Assembly (NCBI GenBank): GCA_947165295.1
Contig: CAMUZU010000017.1
Location: forward strand, 1-45,993
Length of the DNA stretch: 45,993 nt
Direction: 5' to 3'
Source of the DNA: an uncultured Selenomonadales bacterium
Lineage (GTDB): Bacteria; Bacillota; Negativicutes; Selenomonadales; Selenomonadaceae
Part shown: positions 38,455 through 45,993 of the stretch, piece after piece
How positions within the stretch are numbered: position 1 is the stretch's first letter
How the letters are laid out: every line of letters begins with the position of its first letter
Translations under genes and position numbers: made by a program
The notes under the pieces: model-generated
What the model was told of the DNA's origin: nothing
Databases searched by the model: none
What the model saw: the letters and a program-made list of their open reading frames with translations, nothing else

Positions 38455-39594
38455 ATGTCAAAGTTCAAAAAACCTCATAAAGCTCAAGAGCCTGCCGCGC
38501 CGCAAGTTCAACAAGTTCAACAGGTGCCGCGCCTGCCCGCCGTGAGCGTGATTCTGCCGATGTACAACGCTTCGCGATATATTACCTCGTGCGTCAAAAG
38601 CGTCTTGAATCAAACCTTCGGGCTGTTCGAGTTGATTTGCGTGGACGACTGCTCAACCGACGACACGGTTAATATCGTCGCGGAGCTTGCAAAATCCGAC
38701 GGCCGAATCCGAATCGTGCGCTTGCCGAAAAATTCCGGCGGAGCTTCGGAACCGCGAAACACCGGATTGCGAATCAGCCGAGGGAAATATATCGCCTTCC
38801 TTGACAGCGACGACATGTACACGCCGACCGCGCTTGCCGAACTCGTTTCCGTCGCCGAAAAGTGGAACGCCGACGTTGTCCACACGGAGCAGGTTTACTT
38901 CCCCGAAAACCAGACGATTGACGTGACGCCCGAAACGAAGTTCACGACCTTTAGCAAGGAACTCGGCGGCTTTTGCAAAGAACCGATGCTCGAAACAGAC
39001 GACCTTGCCAAACGCGTGCAAATGTTTTACAAGGGACGCTTCTTCGGCTGGGTGCACAACAAGCTTTATCGCCGCGATTTGCTCATGGAGAAAAACATCC
39101 GCTTCGACAAGCTGTTGACAAGCGAAGACATAATTTTTTACTTCCGCGTGCTGTGTACTGCGCCGCGAATCGTGCGCGTGCCGAACATCATTTACATCTA
39201 CCGTCACAACCCGAACTCGATTACGCGCAAGATGGTTTCCGTCGAAGAAAGTTTGCACGTGTTGACGCATTTGATGATTGAAGGCTCGAAAGTTTTGGAT
39301 GACTTCATGAGCGGCTTTGAACTGTTCGTCAAGAATCCGCAACTTCGTCAACTGCCGATCGATTACATCATTCAGCAGCATTTGATTTGGACGCAACGTT
39401 TCTATGAAAAGTACACGACCGCGCAACTCGACGCGCTTGTTCGCCGTGAGCTGAAAAAATATTGCGGTGACTTCGTGCCGTTCTTCGCGTACCTGTACGG
39501 CGCAATTCACACTTACCGCAAGCGGCTTGTTAATTACGACAAGCAAATCAAACAGCTCAAAGCGCAGGTCGGAGGCGAACAAGTTGCGAAATAA
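38455..39594 (+). CDS. Family 2 glycosyltransferase
   Basis: A 379-residue GT-A fold transferase, cytoplasmic, probably building a cell-surface polysaccharide. After a Gln-rich N-terminus (QVQQVQQVPR) come VSVILPMYNASRYI, FELICVDDCSTDDT and LDSDDMYTPTAL, the DxD metal site, then a C-terminal basic segment (HTYRKRLVNYDKQIKQL). The frame extends far upstream to 38287, but ATG at 38455 with GGAGAG about eight bases before it is chosen. It overlaps the second GT2 gene by 11 bases, so the pair is coupled. Donor and acceptor cannot be told. Confidence 0.9.
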   Translation: MSKFKKPHKAQEPAAPQVQQVQQVPRLPAVSVILPMYNASRYITSCVKSVLNQTFGLFELICVDDCSTDDTVNIVAELAKSDGRIRIVRLPKNSGGASEPRNTGLRISRGKYIAFLDSDDMYTPTALAELVSVAEKWNADVVHTEQVYFPENQTIDVTPETKFTTFSKELGGFCKEPMLETDDLAKRVQMFYKGRFFGWVHNKLYRRDLLMEKNIRFDKLLTSEDIIFYFRVLCTAPRIVRVPNIIYIYRHNPNSITRKMVSVEESLHVLTHLMIEGSKVLDDFMSGFELFVKNPQLRQLPIDYIIQQHLIWTQRFYEKYTTAQLDALVRRELKKYCGDFVPFFAYLYGAIHTYRKRLVNYDKQIKQLKAQVGGEQVAK

Positions 39595-40726
39595 AAATCG
39601 TCGTCGCGAATCGCCGCCGCAAGTCACGTCGCTCGTCGCGGAAAAAATTCCGCTCGTGTCGGTCGTCGTGCCAATGTTCAACGCGGCAAAGTTCGTCACG
39701 CAGACGCTGGAGAGTTTGCTTTACCAGACGATGACGGATTTTGAAGTCGTCATTGTCGACGATTGCTCAACCGACAATTCAATCGAAGTCGTCGAAAGTT
39801 TTCGCGAACGTTTCAACGGGCGACTGCAACTTGTTAAGTTGCCGAAGAACACGGGCACGCCCGGCCTTCCGCGAAACGTCGGCATTCAACTTGCTCGCGG
39901 TAAATATATTTCGTTTCTCGACTGCGACGACCTTTATACGAAGACCGCGCTTGAAGAGCTGTCGACGCTTGCCGAAAAGTTTCAAGCCGACGGCGTGCGA
40001 CTCAATAGCACGTTCGACTTGTGGCAGGGCGAAAAAAAATCCGTCGACGACCCCGCAATGACGAACTTCGCGCAGTTGACCGACCCGAAGAATTTCACCG
40101 TGCACACATATCGCAAAGAAAAAATTTCCGAGGCGACGCTTGAGCCGAACGACATTGCCGAACGCGTGCGACGTTGGGTTTCGTCGACGCCGAATGCTTT
40201 TTGGGCGACGTGCCTGACTTTTTATCGACGCGACTTCCTGATTGCGAATCAGATTTTCTTCTCGAAGATGCGCACGTGCGAAGACGCGCCGTTTTCGTTC
40301 AAGGCACTGTGCCTGGCGAAAAAGTTTCTGAACGCGCCGAACACCACGTACATTATCCGCCCGCGTGACGGCTCCGTTTCGCGTGACCATGAGACCATTG
40401 ACGGGATTTCGTACCTGCGCAAGCGGCTTGACGCGTTCAACGACGGTTGCAACGAATTTGAGCGCATCTTCGACGAGATAAGTTTTTTCCGCAACCGTCC
40501 CGATTATCGTTACGCCGTGCTTGAGTGGTTTGCCGCGCATCGCTTCATGGTAACGCAGGGTTATTACGTGCAGGCACCGGCGTTTCGACTGTACGAGTTC
40601 GTCAAGAAAACTTTTCACCCCGACGACGCCGCGTTGGCCGCGTTCCTGTTCAACACGGCGAACGTTTATCGCCTGAAGGTTATGAAGTTGCAACGCGAAC
40701 TTGCCGCGCTGAAAAATTCCAAATAA
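39584..40726 (+). CDS. Family 2 glycosyltransferase, paralogue of the preceding gene
   Basis: A 380-residue GT2 transferase with VSVVVPMFNAAKFVTQTLES, VVIVDDCSTDNS, NTGTPGLPRNVGIQLARGKY and LDCDDLYTKTAL as the nucleotide-sugar and metal sites, and a long helical C-terminus (VYRLKVMKLQRELAAL). It resembles the previous gene over the first 130 residues, so a tandem duplication is likely. TTG at 39584 is chosen because GGAGGCG lies eight bases upstream, inside the end of the first gene; the frame is open well further up. It ends in a terminator. Confidence 0.9.
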   Translation: MRNKNRRRESPPQVTSLVAEKIPLVSVVVPMFNAAKFVTQTLESLLYQTMTDFEVVIVDDCSTDNSIEVVESFRERFNGRLQLVKLPKNTGTPGLPRNVGIQLARGKYISFLDCDDLYTKTALEELSTLAEKFQADGVRLNSTFDLWQGEKKSVDDPAMTNFAQLTDPKNFTVHTYRKEKISEATLEPNDIAERVRRWVSSTPNAFWATCLTFYRRDFLIANQIFFSKMRTCEDAPFSFKALCLAKKFLNAPNTTYIIRPRDGSVSRDHETIDGISYLRKRLDAFNDGCNEFERIFDEISFFRNRPDYRYAVLEWFAAHRFMVTQGYYVQAPAFRLYEFVKKTFHPDDAALAAFLFNTANVYRLKVMKLQRELAALKNSK

Positions 40727-40732
40727 AAAAAG

Positions 40733-40765
40733 TCCCCGACGGTCGGAAGACTGTCGAGGCTTTTA
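40733..40765. terminator. Bidirectional terminator between GT2 and prfA
   Basis: CCCCGACGGTC-GGAA-GACTGTCGAGG (11 positions, one mismatch, one G-T) with A-rich left and T-rich right flanks. Serves the convergent GT2 and prfA genes. Confidence 0.8.
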
Positions 40766-41830
40766 TTTTTGTGCGGCTAATTTCTTCGTACGGTCGGCGG
40801 TTATCAGCGCGTTGATTATTTCGTCAAGTTCGCCATTCAAAATCGCGTCGAGTTTGTGGAGCGTCAAACCGATTCGGTGGTCGGTTACGCGGCCTTGCGG
40901 AAAGTTGTACGTGCGGATTCGTTCGCTGCGGTCGCCCGTGCCGACTTGCGATTTTCGGTCTGCGGCAATGGCTTCGTTCTGTTCGCGCACGGCAAGATCT
41001 TTCACGCGGGCACGCAGGACACGCAAAGCTTTCTCTTTGTTCTTGAGCTGAGATTTTTCGTCCTGACATTGAACGACGATACCCGTCGGAATGTGCGTGA
41101 TTCGGATTGCGGTTTCGGTTCGGTTGACGTATTGACCGCCGGCACCCGACGCGCAGTAAGTGTCGATTCGCAAGTCGGCGGGATTAATCGTCACGTCGAC
41201 TTCGGCGGCTTCGGGCATGACGGCGACGGTGACCGCGCTTGTGTGAATTCGTCCGCCGCTTTCGGTGACGGGCACGCGTTGGACTCGGTGAGTGCCGCTT
41301 TCGTATTTGAGTTTGCCCGCCGCGCCCGCGCCGTCAACGGTAAACGAAATTTCTTTGATGCCGCCGATTGAAGTTGCGTTCATGTCGACGACATCGACGC
41401 GCCAACCGTGACGTTCGGCAAAGCGCGTGTACATGCGGAACATTTCGCCCGCGAAGAGAGCCGCTTCGTCGCCGCCGACTCCGCCGCGAATTTCCATGAC
41501 AACGTTCTTGTCGTCGTCGGGGTCTTTGGGCAAAAGTAACAGCGGTAATTCGTCGTCGAGCACGGCTTTGGATTTTTTGAGTTCGGCAAGTTCTTCCGCC
41601 GCCAAAAGTTTCAAGTCTTCGTCCGCCGACGTTTCGAGCAAAAATTTATCCTCGTCAATCTGCGCGAGGATTTTTTTGTATTCGCGAATTTTGTTCACCA
41701 GCGGTTCGAGTGCGGCAAGTTCGCGGGTGAGTGCGGTGAACTTCGTCACGTCCGCCACTGTAGACGGGTCACCCAAACGCGCTTCAACCTCCGCGAAATG
41801 TTCTTCGACCGCTTGAAGTTTGTCTAACAT
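40763..41830 (-). CDS. prfA: Peptide chain release factor 1
   Basis: Recognises UAA and UAG in the ribosomal A site and triggers peptide release. 355 residues. The codon-recognition motif is the PVT of HRVQRVPVTESGGRIHTS, an RF1-type PxT, and the GGQ catalytic loop is CASGAGGQYVNRTE; the Cys before SGAGGQ and the Tyr after it differ from the usual Arg and His. The frame is open 40 codons further upstream, into sufU; ATG at 41830 with AAGGTG upstream is taken. It lies 4 bases after sufU, so it is translated in the same unit. No prmC is seen beside it. Confidence 0.93.
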   Translation of the reverse strand: MLDKLQAVEEHFAEVEARLGDPSTVADVTKFTALTRELAALEPLVNKIREYKKILAQIDEDKFLLETSADEDLKLLAAEELAELKKSKAVLDDELPLLLLPKDPDDDKNVVMEIRGGVGGDEAALFAGEMFRMYTRFAERHGWRVDVVDMNATSIGGIKEISFTVDGAGAAGKLKYESGTHRVQRVPVTESGGRIHTSAVTVAVMPEAAEVDVTINPADLRIDTYCASGAGGQYVNRTETAIRITHIPTGIVVQCQDEKSQLKNKEKALRVLRARVKDLAVREQNEAIAADRKSQVGTGDRSERIRTYNFPQGRVTDHRIGLTLHKLDAILNGELDEIINALITADRTKKLAAQK

Positions 41831-41834
41831 GCGT

Positions 41835-42272
41835 TCACCTTTGCGCTTCCGAACGTTTAATCGCCGTGTCGAACGTGTGCCAAGCAAGCGTCGCGCATTT
41901 GACGCGGGCGGGCATTGTAGAAATGTTTTTGAGCGCGGCGGCTTCGTCAAGCGGTTCGAGTTCGTCGTCGTCGGTAATGTCGCCGTGAATCATGTCGATA
42001 AAAAGTTCGGCAAGTTTTTTCGCTTCGTCGACGGTTTTGCCGCGCAGAAGTTCAATCATCATGTCGGTTGACGCCTGCGAAATTGCGCAACCGTCGCCCG
42101 AAAAAGCCGCGTCGCGAATCAATCCGTCGGTAACTTCCAGGGACAAAGTTATCTCGTCGCCGCAGGTGGGATTGTGTCCGCGTTCGGTTATCGTTGCGTT
42201 CGGCAACGTCCGCCGATTGTCGCGTGATTGACTGTGTTCGGCAATGAGTTCCGTGTAAATGTTCTCAAGCAA
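41835..42272 (-). CDS. sufU: Fe-S cluster scaffold/sulfur carrier SufU
   Basis: SufU accepts sulfur from SufS in Firmicutes and actinobacteria. The three zinc/cluster cysteines are visible: NPTCGD, GCAISQ and ARVKCATLAW. The middle segment EAKKLAELFIDMIHGDITD is the insertion that separates SufU from IscU. GTG at 42281 is an alternative start, but the TTG at 42272 has AAGGAG eight bases upstream, giving 145 residues. It is separated from sufS by repeat copy 3. Confidence 0.92.
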   Translation of the reverse strand: MLENIYTELIAEHSQSRDNRRTLPNATITERGHNPTCGDEITLSLEVTDGLIRDAAFSGDGCAISQASTDMMIELLRGKTVDEAKKLAELFIDMIHGDITDDDELEPLDEAAALKNISTMPARVKCATLAWHTFDTAIKRSEAQR

Positions 42273-42336
42273 AAGTTTCACTCCTTAAGGTTCGTCGCTT
42301 CGATTGAACTCGTTCGTAAGTCTTGCGTTGTAGCAT

Positions 42337-42494
42337 CTACTTTCTTTGACCGAGCAAAGAAAGTAGCAAAGAAACTCGCCACTGCGTGGAGCACAGTGTC
42401 GCGTACCCGCACGTTGTCGAAAGTCGAGAGTACTCAGGCCGACGGAGTTTGCGTCACGCAAACACGTCGGCTGCGGCCGTCATCCATGACGGCC
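42337..42494 (-). repeat. Dispersed palindromic intergenic element, copy 3 (divergent middle)
   Basis: On the minus strand the GC palindrome GGCCGTCATGGATGACGGCC (42475-42494), identical to copy 1, comes about 20 bases after the sufS stop. A different middle follows, with its own hairpin (GCCGACG/CGTCGGC and GTTTGCG/CGCAAAC arms, 42438-42471) and a second stem CACTG/CAGTG (42381-42398). The last block is a perfect 12-bp stem CTACTTTCTTTG/CAAAGAAAGTAG (42337-42366). It separates sufS from sufU. Confidence 0.75.
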
Positions 42495-42515
42495 GATTAC
42501 CTTCGTTGTCGCGGG

Positions 42516-43736
42516 TCAGGCAAGGTGCATTACTCCTCGGACAGTTTTGACGGCGTCAATCAGTCGTTCGACATCGCGGCGCGTGTTGTAAAAGTAAAAA
42601 CTTGCCCGACATGTCGCGTTGACGCCAAGAAATTTCATCAGCGGTTGAGCGCAGTGGTGACCGGCACGAATCGCCACGCCTTGCGCGTCAAGAATCGTCG
42701 CCACGTCATGCGGGTGCACGTCGCGGACATTGAACGTGACGATACCGACTTTGTTCGCCGCGTCGCAACCGTACAGCTCGACGTAAGGAAGTTTCTTCAG
42801 CTCGTCGATTGCAAAGGTCGTCAAGTTGTGTTCAATGCGCGCAATTTCGTCGAAGCCGACGGTTTGCAGATAATCAATCGCCGCGCTTAAACCCGCCGCG
42901 CCTTCGACGTTTTGCGTGCCCGCCTCGAATTTCTGCGGCAGTTCGGCGAAAGTCGTTTCCTGTTCGGTGACGTATTCGATCATGTCGCCGCCGCGCAGAA
43001 ACGGTGGCATTTCGTCCAAAAGTTCGCGCTTGCCGTAAAGGACGCCGATACCCATTGGCGACAGCATTTTGTGACCCGAAAACGCCAGAAAGTCCGCGTC
43101 CAAGTCACGAACGTCAACGGGAATGTGCGGGACGGATTGCGCGCCGTCGACGACAACGATTGCGCCTACTTCGTGAGCACGTGCCGCCAAAGTCTTCACG
43201 TCGTTGACAAGACCGAGCACGTTTGAAATTTGCGTGACCGCCAAAATTTTCGTGCGCCGCGTCAACTTCGCGTCAATGTCCGCCGCCGACAAGTTTCCGT
43301 CCGCCGTCAAGTAAATGTAATTCAACCTCGCGCCCATCGCTCTGGCAACCATCTGCCACGGAACAAGATTCGAGTGATGTTCGGCGACCGTAATTAAAAT
43401 TTCGTCGCCTGCGTGAAGGTTCGTCAAGCCGTAACAGTACGCGACAAGGTTAAGCGACTCGGTTGCGTTCTTCGTGAAGATGATTTCCCGCGCAGATTTC
43501 GCGTTGATGAATTTGGCGACCTTGCGTCGGGCGTCCTCGTAAATCTTCGTCGCCTTGGCACTGAGCTCGTAAACTCCGCGGTGTGGATTGGCGTTGCAAC
43601 CACCGTAGTAGCCGCAGATTGAGCGAACGACGCAGTCGGGCTTTTGAGTTGTCGCGCCGTTGTCTAGGTAAGCAAGCGCGTGCCCGTTCATCTGCGTGCG
43701 CAAAATCGGGAAGTCGTCAATAAAATTTTTACTCAC
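42516..43736 (-). CDS. sufS: Cysteine desulfurase SufS
   Basis: PLP enzyme delivering sulfur for Fe-S assembly. Marks: YLDNGATTQKP, HHSNLVPWQ, VDGAQSVPH, the PLP lysine in FSGHKMLSPMGIGVLYG, and the persulfide cysteine in RAGHHCAQPL. The 406-residue length is standard for group II (SufS) enzymes. The GTG at 43736 has AAAGGAGG seven bases upstream and overlaps the end of the sufD-like gene by eight bases; the frame extends further upstream, but that is not conserved. Followed by repeat copy 3 and sufU. The SufBC partners are not in the window. Confidence 0.94.
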   Translation of the reverse strand: MSKNFIDDFPILRTQMNGHALAYLDNGATTQKPDCVVRSICGYYGGCNANPHRGVYELSAKATKIYEDARRKVAKFINAKSAREIIFTKNATESLNLVAYCYGLTNLHAGDEILITVAEHHSNLVPWQMVARAMGARLNYIYLTADGNLSAADIDAKLTRRTKILAVTQISNVLGLVNDVKTLAARAHEVGAIVVVDGAQSVPHIPVDVRDLDADFLAFSGHKMLSPMGIGVLYGKRELLDEMPPFLRGGDMIEYVTEQETTFAELPQKFEAGTQNVEGAAGLSAAIDYLQTVGFDEIARIEHNLTTFAIDELKKLPYVELYGCDAANKVGIVTFNVRDVHPHDVATILDAQGVAIRAGHHCAQPLMKFLGVNATCRASFYFYNTRRDVERLIDAVKTVRGVMHLA

Positions 43737-44472
43737 GGTCAAGCCTCCTTTGCAACGTGTCCAAAAGTTGAGCGCGTAAATTTTCGTCGGGAATTTTTTC
43801 GACGACGGGATTGAACGCCGCTTCGACAATCAATCGTTGCGACTGCGCCTCGTCAAGCCCGCGACTCATCAGGTAAAAAATTTTCTCTTCGTCAAGCCGC
43901 CCGATTGAAACCGCGTGGTGTCCGTCGACTTCGTCCTCTTCGGCAAGCATGAGCGGCACGGAACGATTACGCGTCCCCGGCGACAGAATAATAACTTCTT
44001 CGACTTCGCGACCGACGGAGCCTTTCGATCCGCGTTTGAAGTCCAACGTCCCGCGAAAGATTTTGTCGCACTTGTCGACCAAAGCACCGCGCACGTTCAT
44101 TGACGCCGAAGTATTTTTACCGCGCTGACGAATCACGTAATTAAAATCGAGCCGTCGGTTGCCGTCGCCGAAATAAACTGCGTCAAGTTCTGCCGAAGAG
44201 TCGTCGCCGTGCAAGTCAATTTCCACGTCCGCAGAAAAGTTGCCGCGACCCGCGTCCGCCGCCGTGAATTCGACACGTGCGCCGTTGCCGACGGAAATTT
44301 TTATTCGCCGCGCAATGTCGTCGTCGCTCAAGTTCACGTCGGAAAAAATTTTCGTTTCGCCGTCCGCCACGTCGATTGAAGTTTCGTCAATCTGCGCGCA
44401 GGTTTTCAGTTCGTTGACGCCGAGCCACCGCCACGAGCGCAAGGGAATTTCGCCCAAAAGTTTTTCGTCCAT
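43729..44472 (-). CDS. SufD-like Fe-S assembly protein (short form)
   Basis: A 247-residue SufB/SufD-family protein. The C-terminal half is diagnostic: KIFRGTLDFKRGSKGS, LMLAEEDEVDGHHAVSIGRL with the conserved His, and IFYLMSRGLDEAQSQRLI. E. coli SufD is about 420 residues, so the N-terminal helical part is largely missing and this is a reduced form, like short SufD-type proteins of some anaerobes. It opens the sufD-like, sufS, sufU, prfA transcript from the promoter at 44494-44522. No sufC ATPase or second sufB is adjacent upstream; metQ is there instead. Confidence 0.85.
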   Translation of the reverse strand: MDEKLLGEIPLRSWRWLGVNELKTCAQIDETSIDVADGETKIFSDVNLSDDDIARRIKISVGNGARVEFTAADAGRGNFSADVEIDLHGDDSSAELDAVYFGDGNRRLDFNYVIRQRGKNTSASMNVRGALVDKCDKIFRGTLDFKRGSKGSVGREVEEVIILSPGTRNRSVPLMLAEEDEVDGHHAVSIGRLDEEKIFYLMSRGLDEAQSQRLIVEAAFNPVVEKIPDENLRAQLLDTLQRRLDRE

Positions 44473-44493
44473 AAGCTCACCTCGTTTGAAACG

Positions 44494-44522
44494 ATTTTAC
44501 ACGCGGCCAAATAAAAAAGCAA
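44494..44522 (-). promoter_or_regulatory. Promoter of the suf string, overlapping the metQ terminator
   Basis: Minus strand TTGCTT (44517-44522), 17-base spacer, TAAAAT (44494-44499). The -35 lies in the descending arm and T-run of the preceding terminator. Confidence 0.6.
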
Positions 44523-44549
44523 ACTCCCCGCCGCAAGCGAAGAGTCTGC
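44513..44549 (-). terminator. Terminator of metQ
   Basis: Minus strand GCAGACTC-15-base loop-GAGTTTGC (one G-T), then TTTTTTATTT. Confidence 0.8.
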
Positions 44550-44567
44550 CGAAAAAGTTTTCGTTGT

Positions 44568-45401
44568 TCAGAACGCGGGAACGATTGCGCCCGTGTACTT
44601 GTCGAGAATGAATTTCTTGACTTTGTCGGATTTGAGAGCCGCCAAAAGTTTTTTGATGTCGTCGCGGTTTTCGTCGCCGTCGCGCACGGTGACAATGTTG
44701 ACGTACGGCGAATCTTTGTCTTCGATAAAGAGCGCGTCTTTCATCGGGTTGAGGTTGGCATTGAGCGCGAAGTTCGTATTAATAATTGAGATGTCCACGT
44801 CGTCAAGCGTGCGGGGCAGTTGCGCGGCTTCAACTTCGCGAATCGTCAAGTTGCGCGGATTGTTCGTGATGTCTTGGAGCGTCGCTTCTGCGCCCGTGCC
44901 TTCTTTGAGCTGAATCAGTCCGGCCTTTTGCATGAGCAACAGAGCGCGGCCGCCGTTTGTCGGGTCGTTGGGAATTGAAACGGTTGCGCCTTCGGTCAGC
45001 TCGGTCAAGTCTTTAACCTTGCGCGAATAAATGCCCATCGGTTCGACGTGAATGCCGCCCGCGTTCTTGAGCTTCATCTCTTTGTGCTCTTTGACGAAGT
45101 CGTTCAAGTACGGCTCGTGCTGGAAAAAGTTCGCGTCAAGTTCTTTGTCGTTGAGCGCAATGTTCGGCTGAACGTAGTCGTTGAACTCGACAATTTCCAG
45201 ATTGACGCCTTGAGCTTTGAGGTCGGGCTTAATCTGTTCAAGAATTTCAGCGTGCGGAGCGGGCGTCGCGCCGATTTTCAACGTCGACTCGGCAGTCGCG
45301 GCAGGTTTGTCCGCAGGTTTGTCGCCGCCGCCTGAGCCGCCGCAACCCGTGAGCAGAAGTGTCGCCGCCAACGTCAACGCGGCAAAAAGTTTTCCTTTCA
45401 T
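44568..45401 (-). CDS. Methionine-binding lipoprotein, MetQ/NlpA family
   Basis: Substrate-binding protein of an ABC importer for methionine, most likely. A lipoprotein signal (TLLLTGC, Cys at 20) is followed by a Gly/Ala/Lys-rich spacer and the NlpA domain, with IGATPAPHAEILEQIKPDLK at its start, DANFFQHEPYLNDFVKEH and SIPNDPTNGGRALLLMQKAG later. Length 277. The neighbours are not metN or metI, so the ATPase and permease must be encoded elsewhere or upstream of the divergent region. Own promoter at 45435-45462 and own terminator, thus a single-gene transcript. No S-box or T-box is visible upstream. Confidence 0.85.
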   Translation of the reverse strand: MKGKLFAALTLAATLLLTGCGGSGGGDKPADKPAATAESTLKIGATPAPHAEILEQIKPDLKAQGVNLEIVEFNDYVQPNIALNDKELDANFFQHEPYLNDFVKEHKEMKLKNAGGIHVEPMGIYSRKVKDLTELTEGATVSIPNDPTNGGRALLLMQKAGLIQLKEGTGAEATLQDITNNPRNLTIREVEAAQLPRTLDDVDISIINTNFALNANLNPMKDALFIEDKDSPYVNIVTVRDGDENRDDIKKLLAALKSDKVKKFILDKYTGAIVPAF

Positions 45402-45434
45402 GGAAGGTGCCTCCTTGTGATTAAATTCGCCGCG

Positions 45435-45462
45435 ATTATATCAGACGCAAAAATTTTTGCAA
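45435..45462 (-). promoter_or_regulatory. Promoter of metQ
   Basis: Minus strand TTGCAA (45457-45462), 16-base spacer, consensus TATAAT (45435-45440). A perfect GCAAAAATTTTTGC palindrome lies between the boxes. Confidence 0.7.
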
Positions 45463-45487
45463 CGAAACTTTGCCGACGCCGCCGACG

Positions 45488-45516
45488 TTGACGCGCCAAA
45501 GTTCGCTTGATAAAAT
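45488..45516 (+). promoter_or_regulatory. Promoter of the coiled-coil gene
   Basis: TTGACG (45488-45493), 17-base spacer, TAAAAT (45511-45516), divergent from the metQ promoter. Confidence 0.65.
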
Positions 45517-45548
45517 TCGTTTAACTTCGACGACGGGAGGCGTTTATT

Positions 45549-45848
45549 ATGGCTCAGCAAGAAAACGTTCAGCAGGAAGTCAAAATCACCATAAGCGATT
45601 TGATTTACACGCAGGTTAAAGACTTGGGCAAGCGCATGGATCGGCTCGAAAACCGCATGGACAAAATCGACGCACGCATTGACAAACTCGATGCACGCAT
45701 TGATAAACTCGACGAGCGAATTGACAAGCTTGCCGAGAAAATCGACGGTTTGCGCCGCGACATGAACACTTCGACAAACCACGGACAAATTGCAAACATC
45801 TCGACAATCGGCATTGCGATTGCGGTTATCTATTCACTTCTGCGCTGA
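45549..45848 (+). CDS. Coiled-coil protein with C-terminal membrane helix
   Basis: A 99-residue protein of unknown function. Residues about 20-72 are a continuous heptad coiled coil built from repeats of the type RIDKLDARIDKLDERIDKL, and residues about 82-98 are a hydrophobic helix (ISTIGIAIAVIYSLL) likely to sit in the membrane. The DNA of the coil consists of near-identical 21-bp units, so repeat number may vary. ATG with GGGAGG about eight bases upstream. A sirtuin gene starts 24 bases after its stop, so the two are probably co-transcribed. Small tail-anchored coils of this type occur beside phage and stress genes, but no function is claimed. Confidence 0.75.
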   Translation: MAQQENVQQEVKITISDLIYTQVKDLGKRMDRLENRMDKIDARIDKLDARIDKLDERIDKLAEKIDGLRRDMNTSTNHGQIANISTIGIAIAVIYSLLR

Positions 45849-45872
45849 TTGCACTTCACGGAGGCGAACATC

Positions 45873-45993
45873 ATGACGGACGTTGAAAAGCTTGGCGAAA
45901 TTTTATCGCACAGCACAAGCGCGGTTTTCTTCGGCGGGGCGGGCATGTCCACCGAGTCGGGCATTCCCGATTTCCGAAGCGCGACGGGCATTT
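45873..45993 (+). CDS. NAD-dependent protein deacylase (sirtuin), 5' part
   Basis: Partial gene cut by the right window edge. The visible 40 residues include FFGGAGMSTESGIPDFRSA, the NAD-binding GAGxSxxSGIPDFR motif of Sir2-type deacylases, so identification as a sirtuin is safe. Whether it is a deacetylase, desuccinylase or other class depends on missing residues. ATG has GGAGGCG about five bases upstream. It follows the coiled-coil gene, likely in the same transcript. Confidence 0.9.
   Translation, partial: MTDVEKLGEILSHSTSAVFFGGAGMSTESGIPDFRSATGI

Noticed and set aside
45402-45548. S-box or T-box riboswitch upstream of metQ
   Set aside because: The divergent gap is 147 bases, mostly filled by two promoters; no S-box hairpins or terminator are present.

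Overview
The window looks like a chromosomal segment of an anaerobic, outer-membrane-bearing Firmicute. I infer a Negativicutes (Selenomonas-like) bacterium, with moderate confidence. The reasons are a Firmicutes-style gene set (SufU scaffold with SufS, FeoAB, a three-domain glucose PTS permease, RsbW/STAS/PP2C partner-switch domains) together with a secretin and a PilP-like protein, which imply two membranes. Starts are often TTG preceded by a strong GGAGG, and the dense codon bias produces very long false antisense frames. I see no prophage, insertion sequence or CRISPR array.

Layout. 1-4462: rimO, pncC, a Tat-type phosphoesterase and two secreted unknowns. 4465-7542: a tRNA-Gln with its own promoter and terminator, then an anchored coiled-coil protein, a NagZ-like lipoprotein, a Dabb protein and a nitrilase. 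7563-9982: a repeat element and feoAB. 9991-11882: a VOC protein, an AraC regulator and a Cys-rich/HMA fusion. 11881-14273 (minus): an EamA transporter, ribD and an M23 peptidase. 14362-19507: a three-gene operon joining a dCache-HAMP-PP2C phosphatase, a STAS-kinase fusion and a HATPase-like/SDF-transporter fusion. 19520-22620 (minus): ptsG with a structured leader and a probable 35-residue upstream ORF. 22641-30315 (minus): PilP-like protein, secretin, siroheme synthase, hemA, hemC, a degenerate HSDR_N protein, a small protein, and a NYN protein with five OST-HTH repeats. 30346-32555 (minus): repeat copy 2, an SH3 protein, a SYLF protein and a possibly phase-variable glycosyltransferase. 32580-38315 (minus): glycolytic genes gap, a pgk-tpiA fusion and gpmI with two unknowns between. 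38390-40765: two GT2 glycosyltransferases. 40763-44522 (minus): sufD-like, sufS, repeat copy 3, sufU, prfA. 44568-45462 (minus): metQ. 45488-45993: a coiled-coil protein and the start of a sirtuin.

How the genes work together. The central glycolytic steps from GAPDH to phosphoglycerate mutase sit together behind one strong promoter that carries a palindrome over its -10 box. Tetrapyrrole synthesis (hemA, hemC, siroheme branch) is transcribed with secretin components. Fe-S assembly (suf) is co-directional with peptide release factor 1.

The most novel candidates are: (i) the partner-switch operon at 14.4-19.5 kb, where partner-switch domains appear to be wired to a small-molecule-kinase-like domain and a transporter-like domain that lacks the canonical ligand residues; (ii) the NYN plus five OST-HTH protein with its two small neighbours; (iii) a three-copy intergenic element built of palindromes with compensatory changes; and (iv) the ptsG leader, in which one CCTCCTT segment can pair with either of two ribosome binding sites. 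All readings come from inspecting the sequence; no database search or folding program was run.
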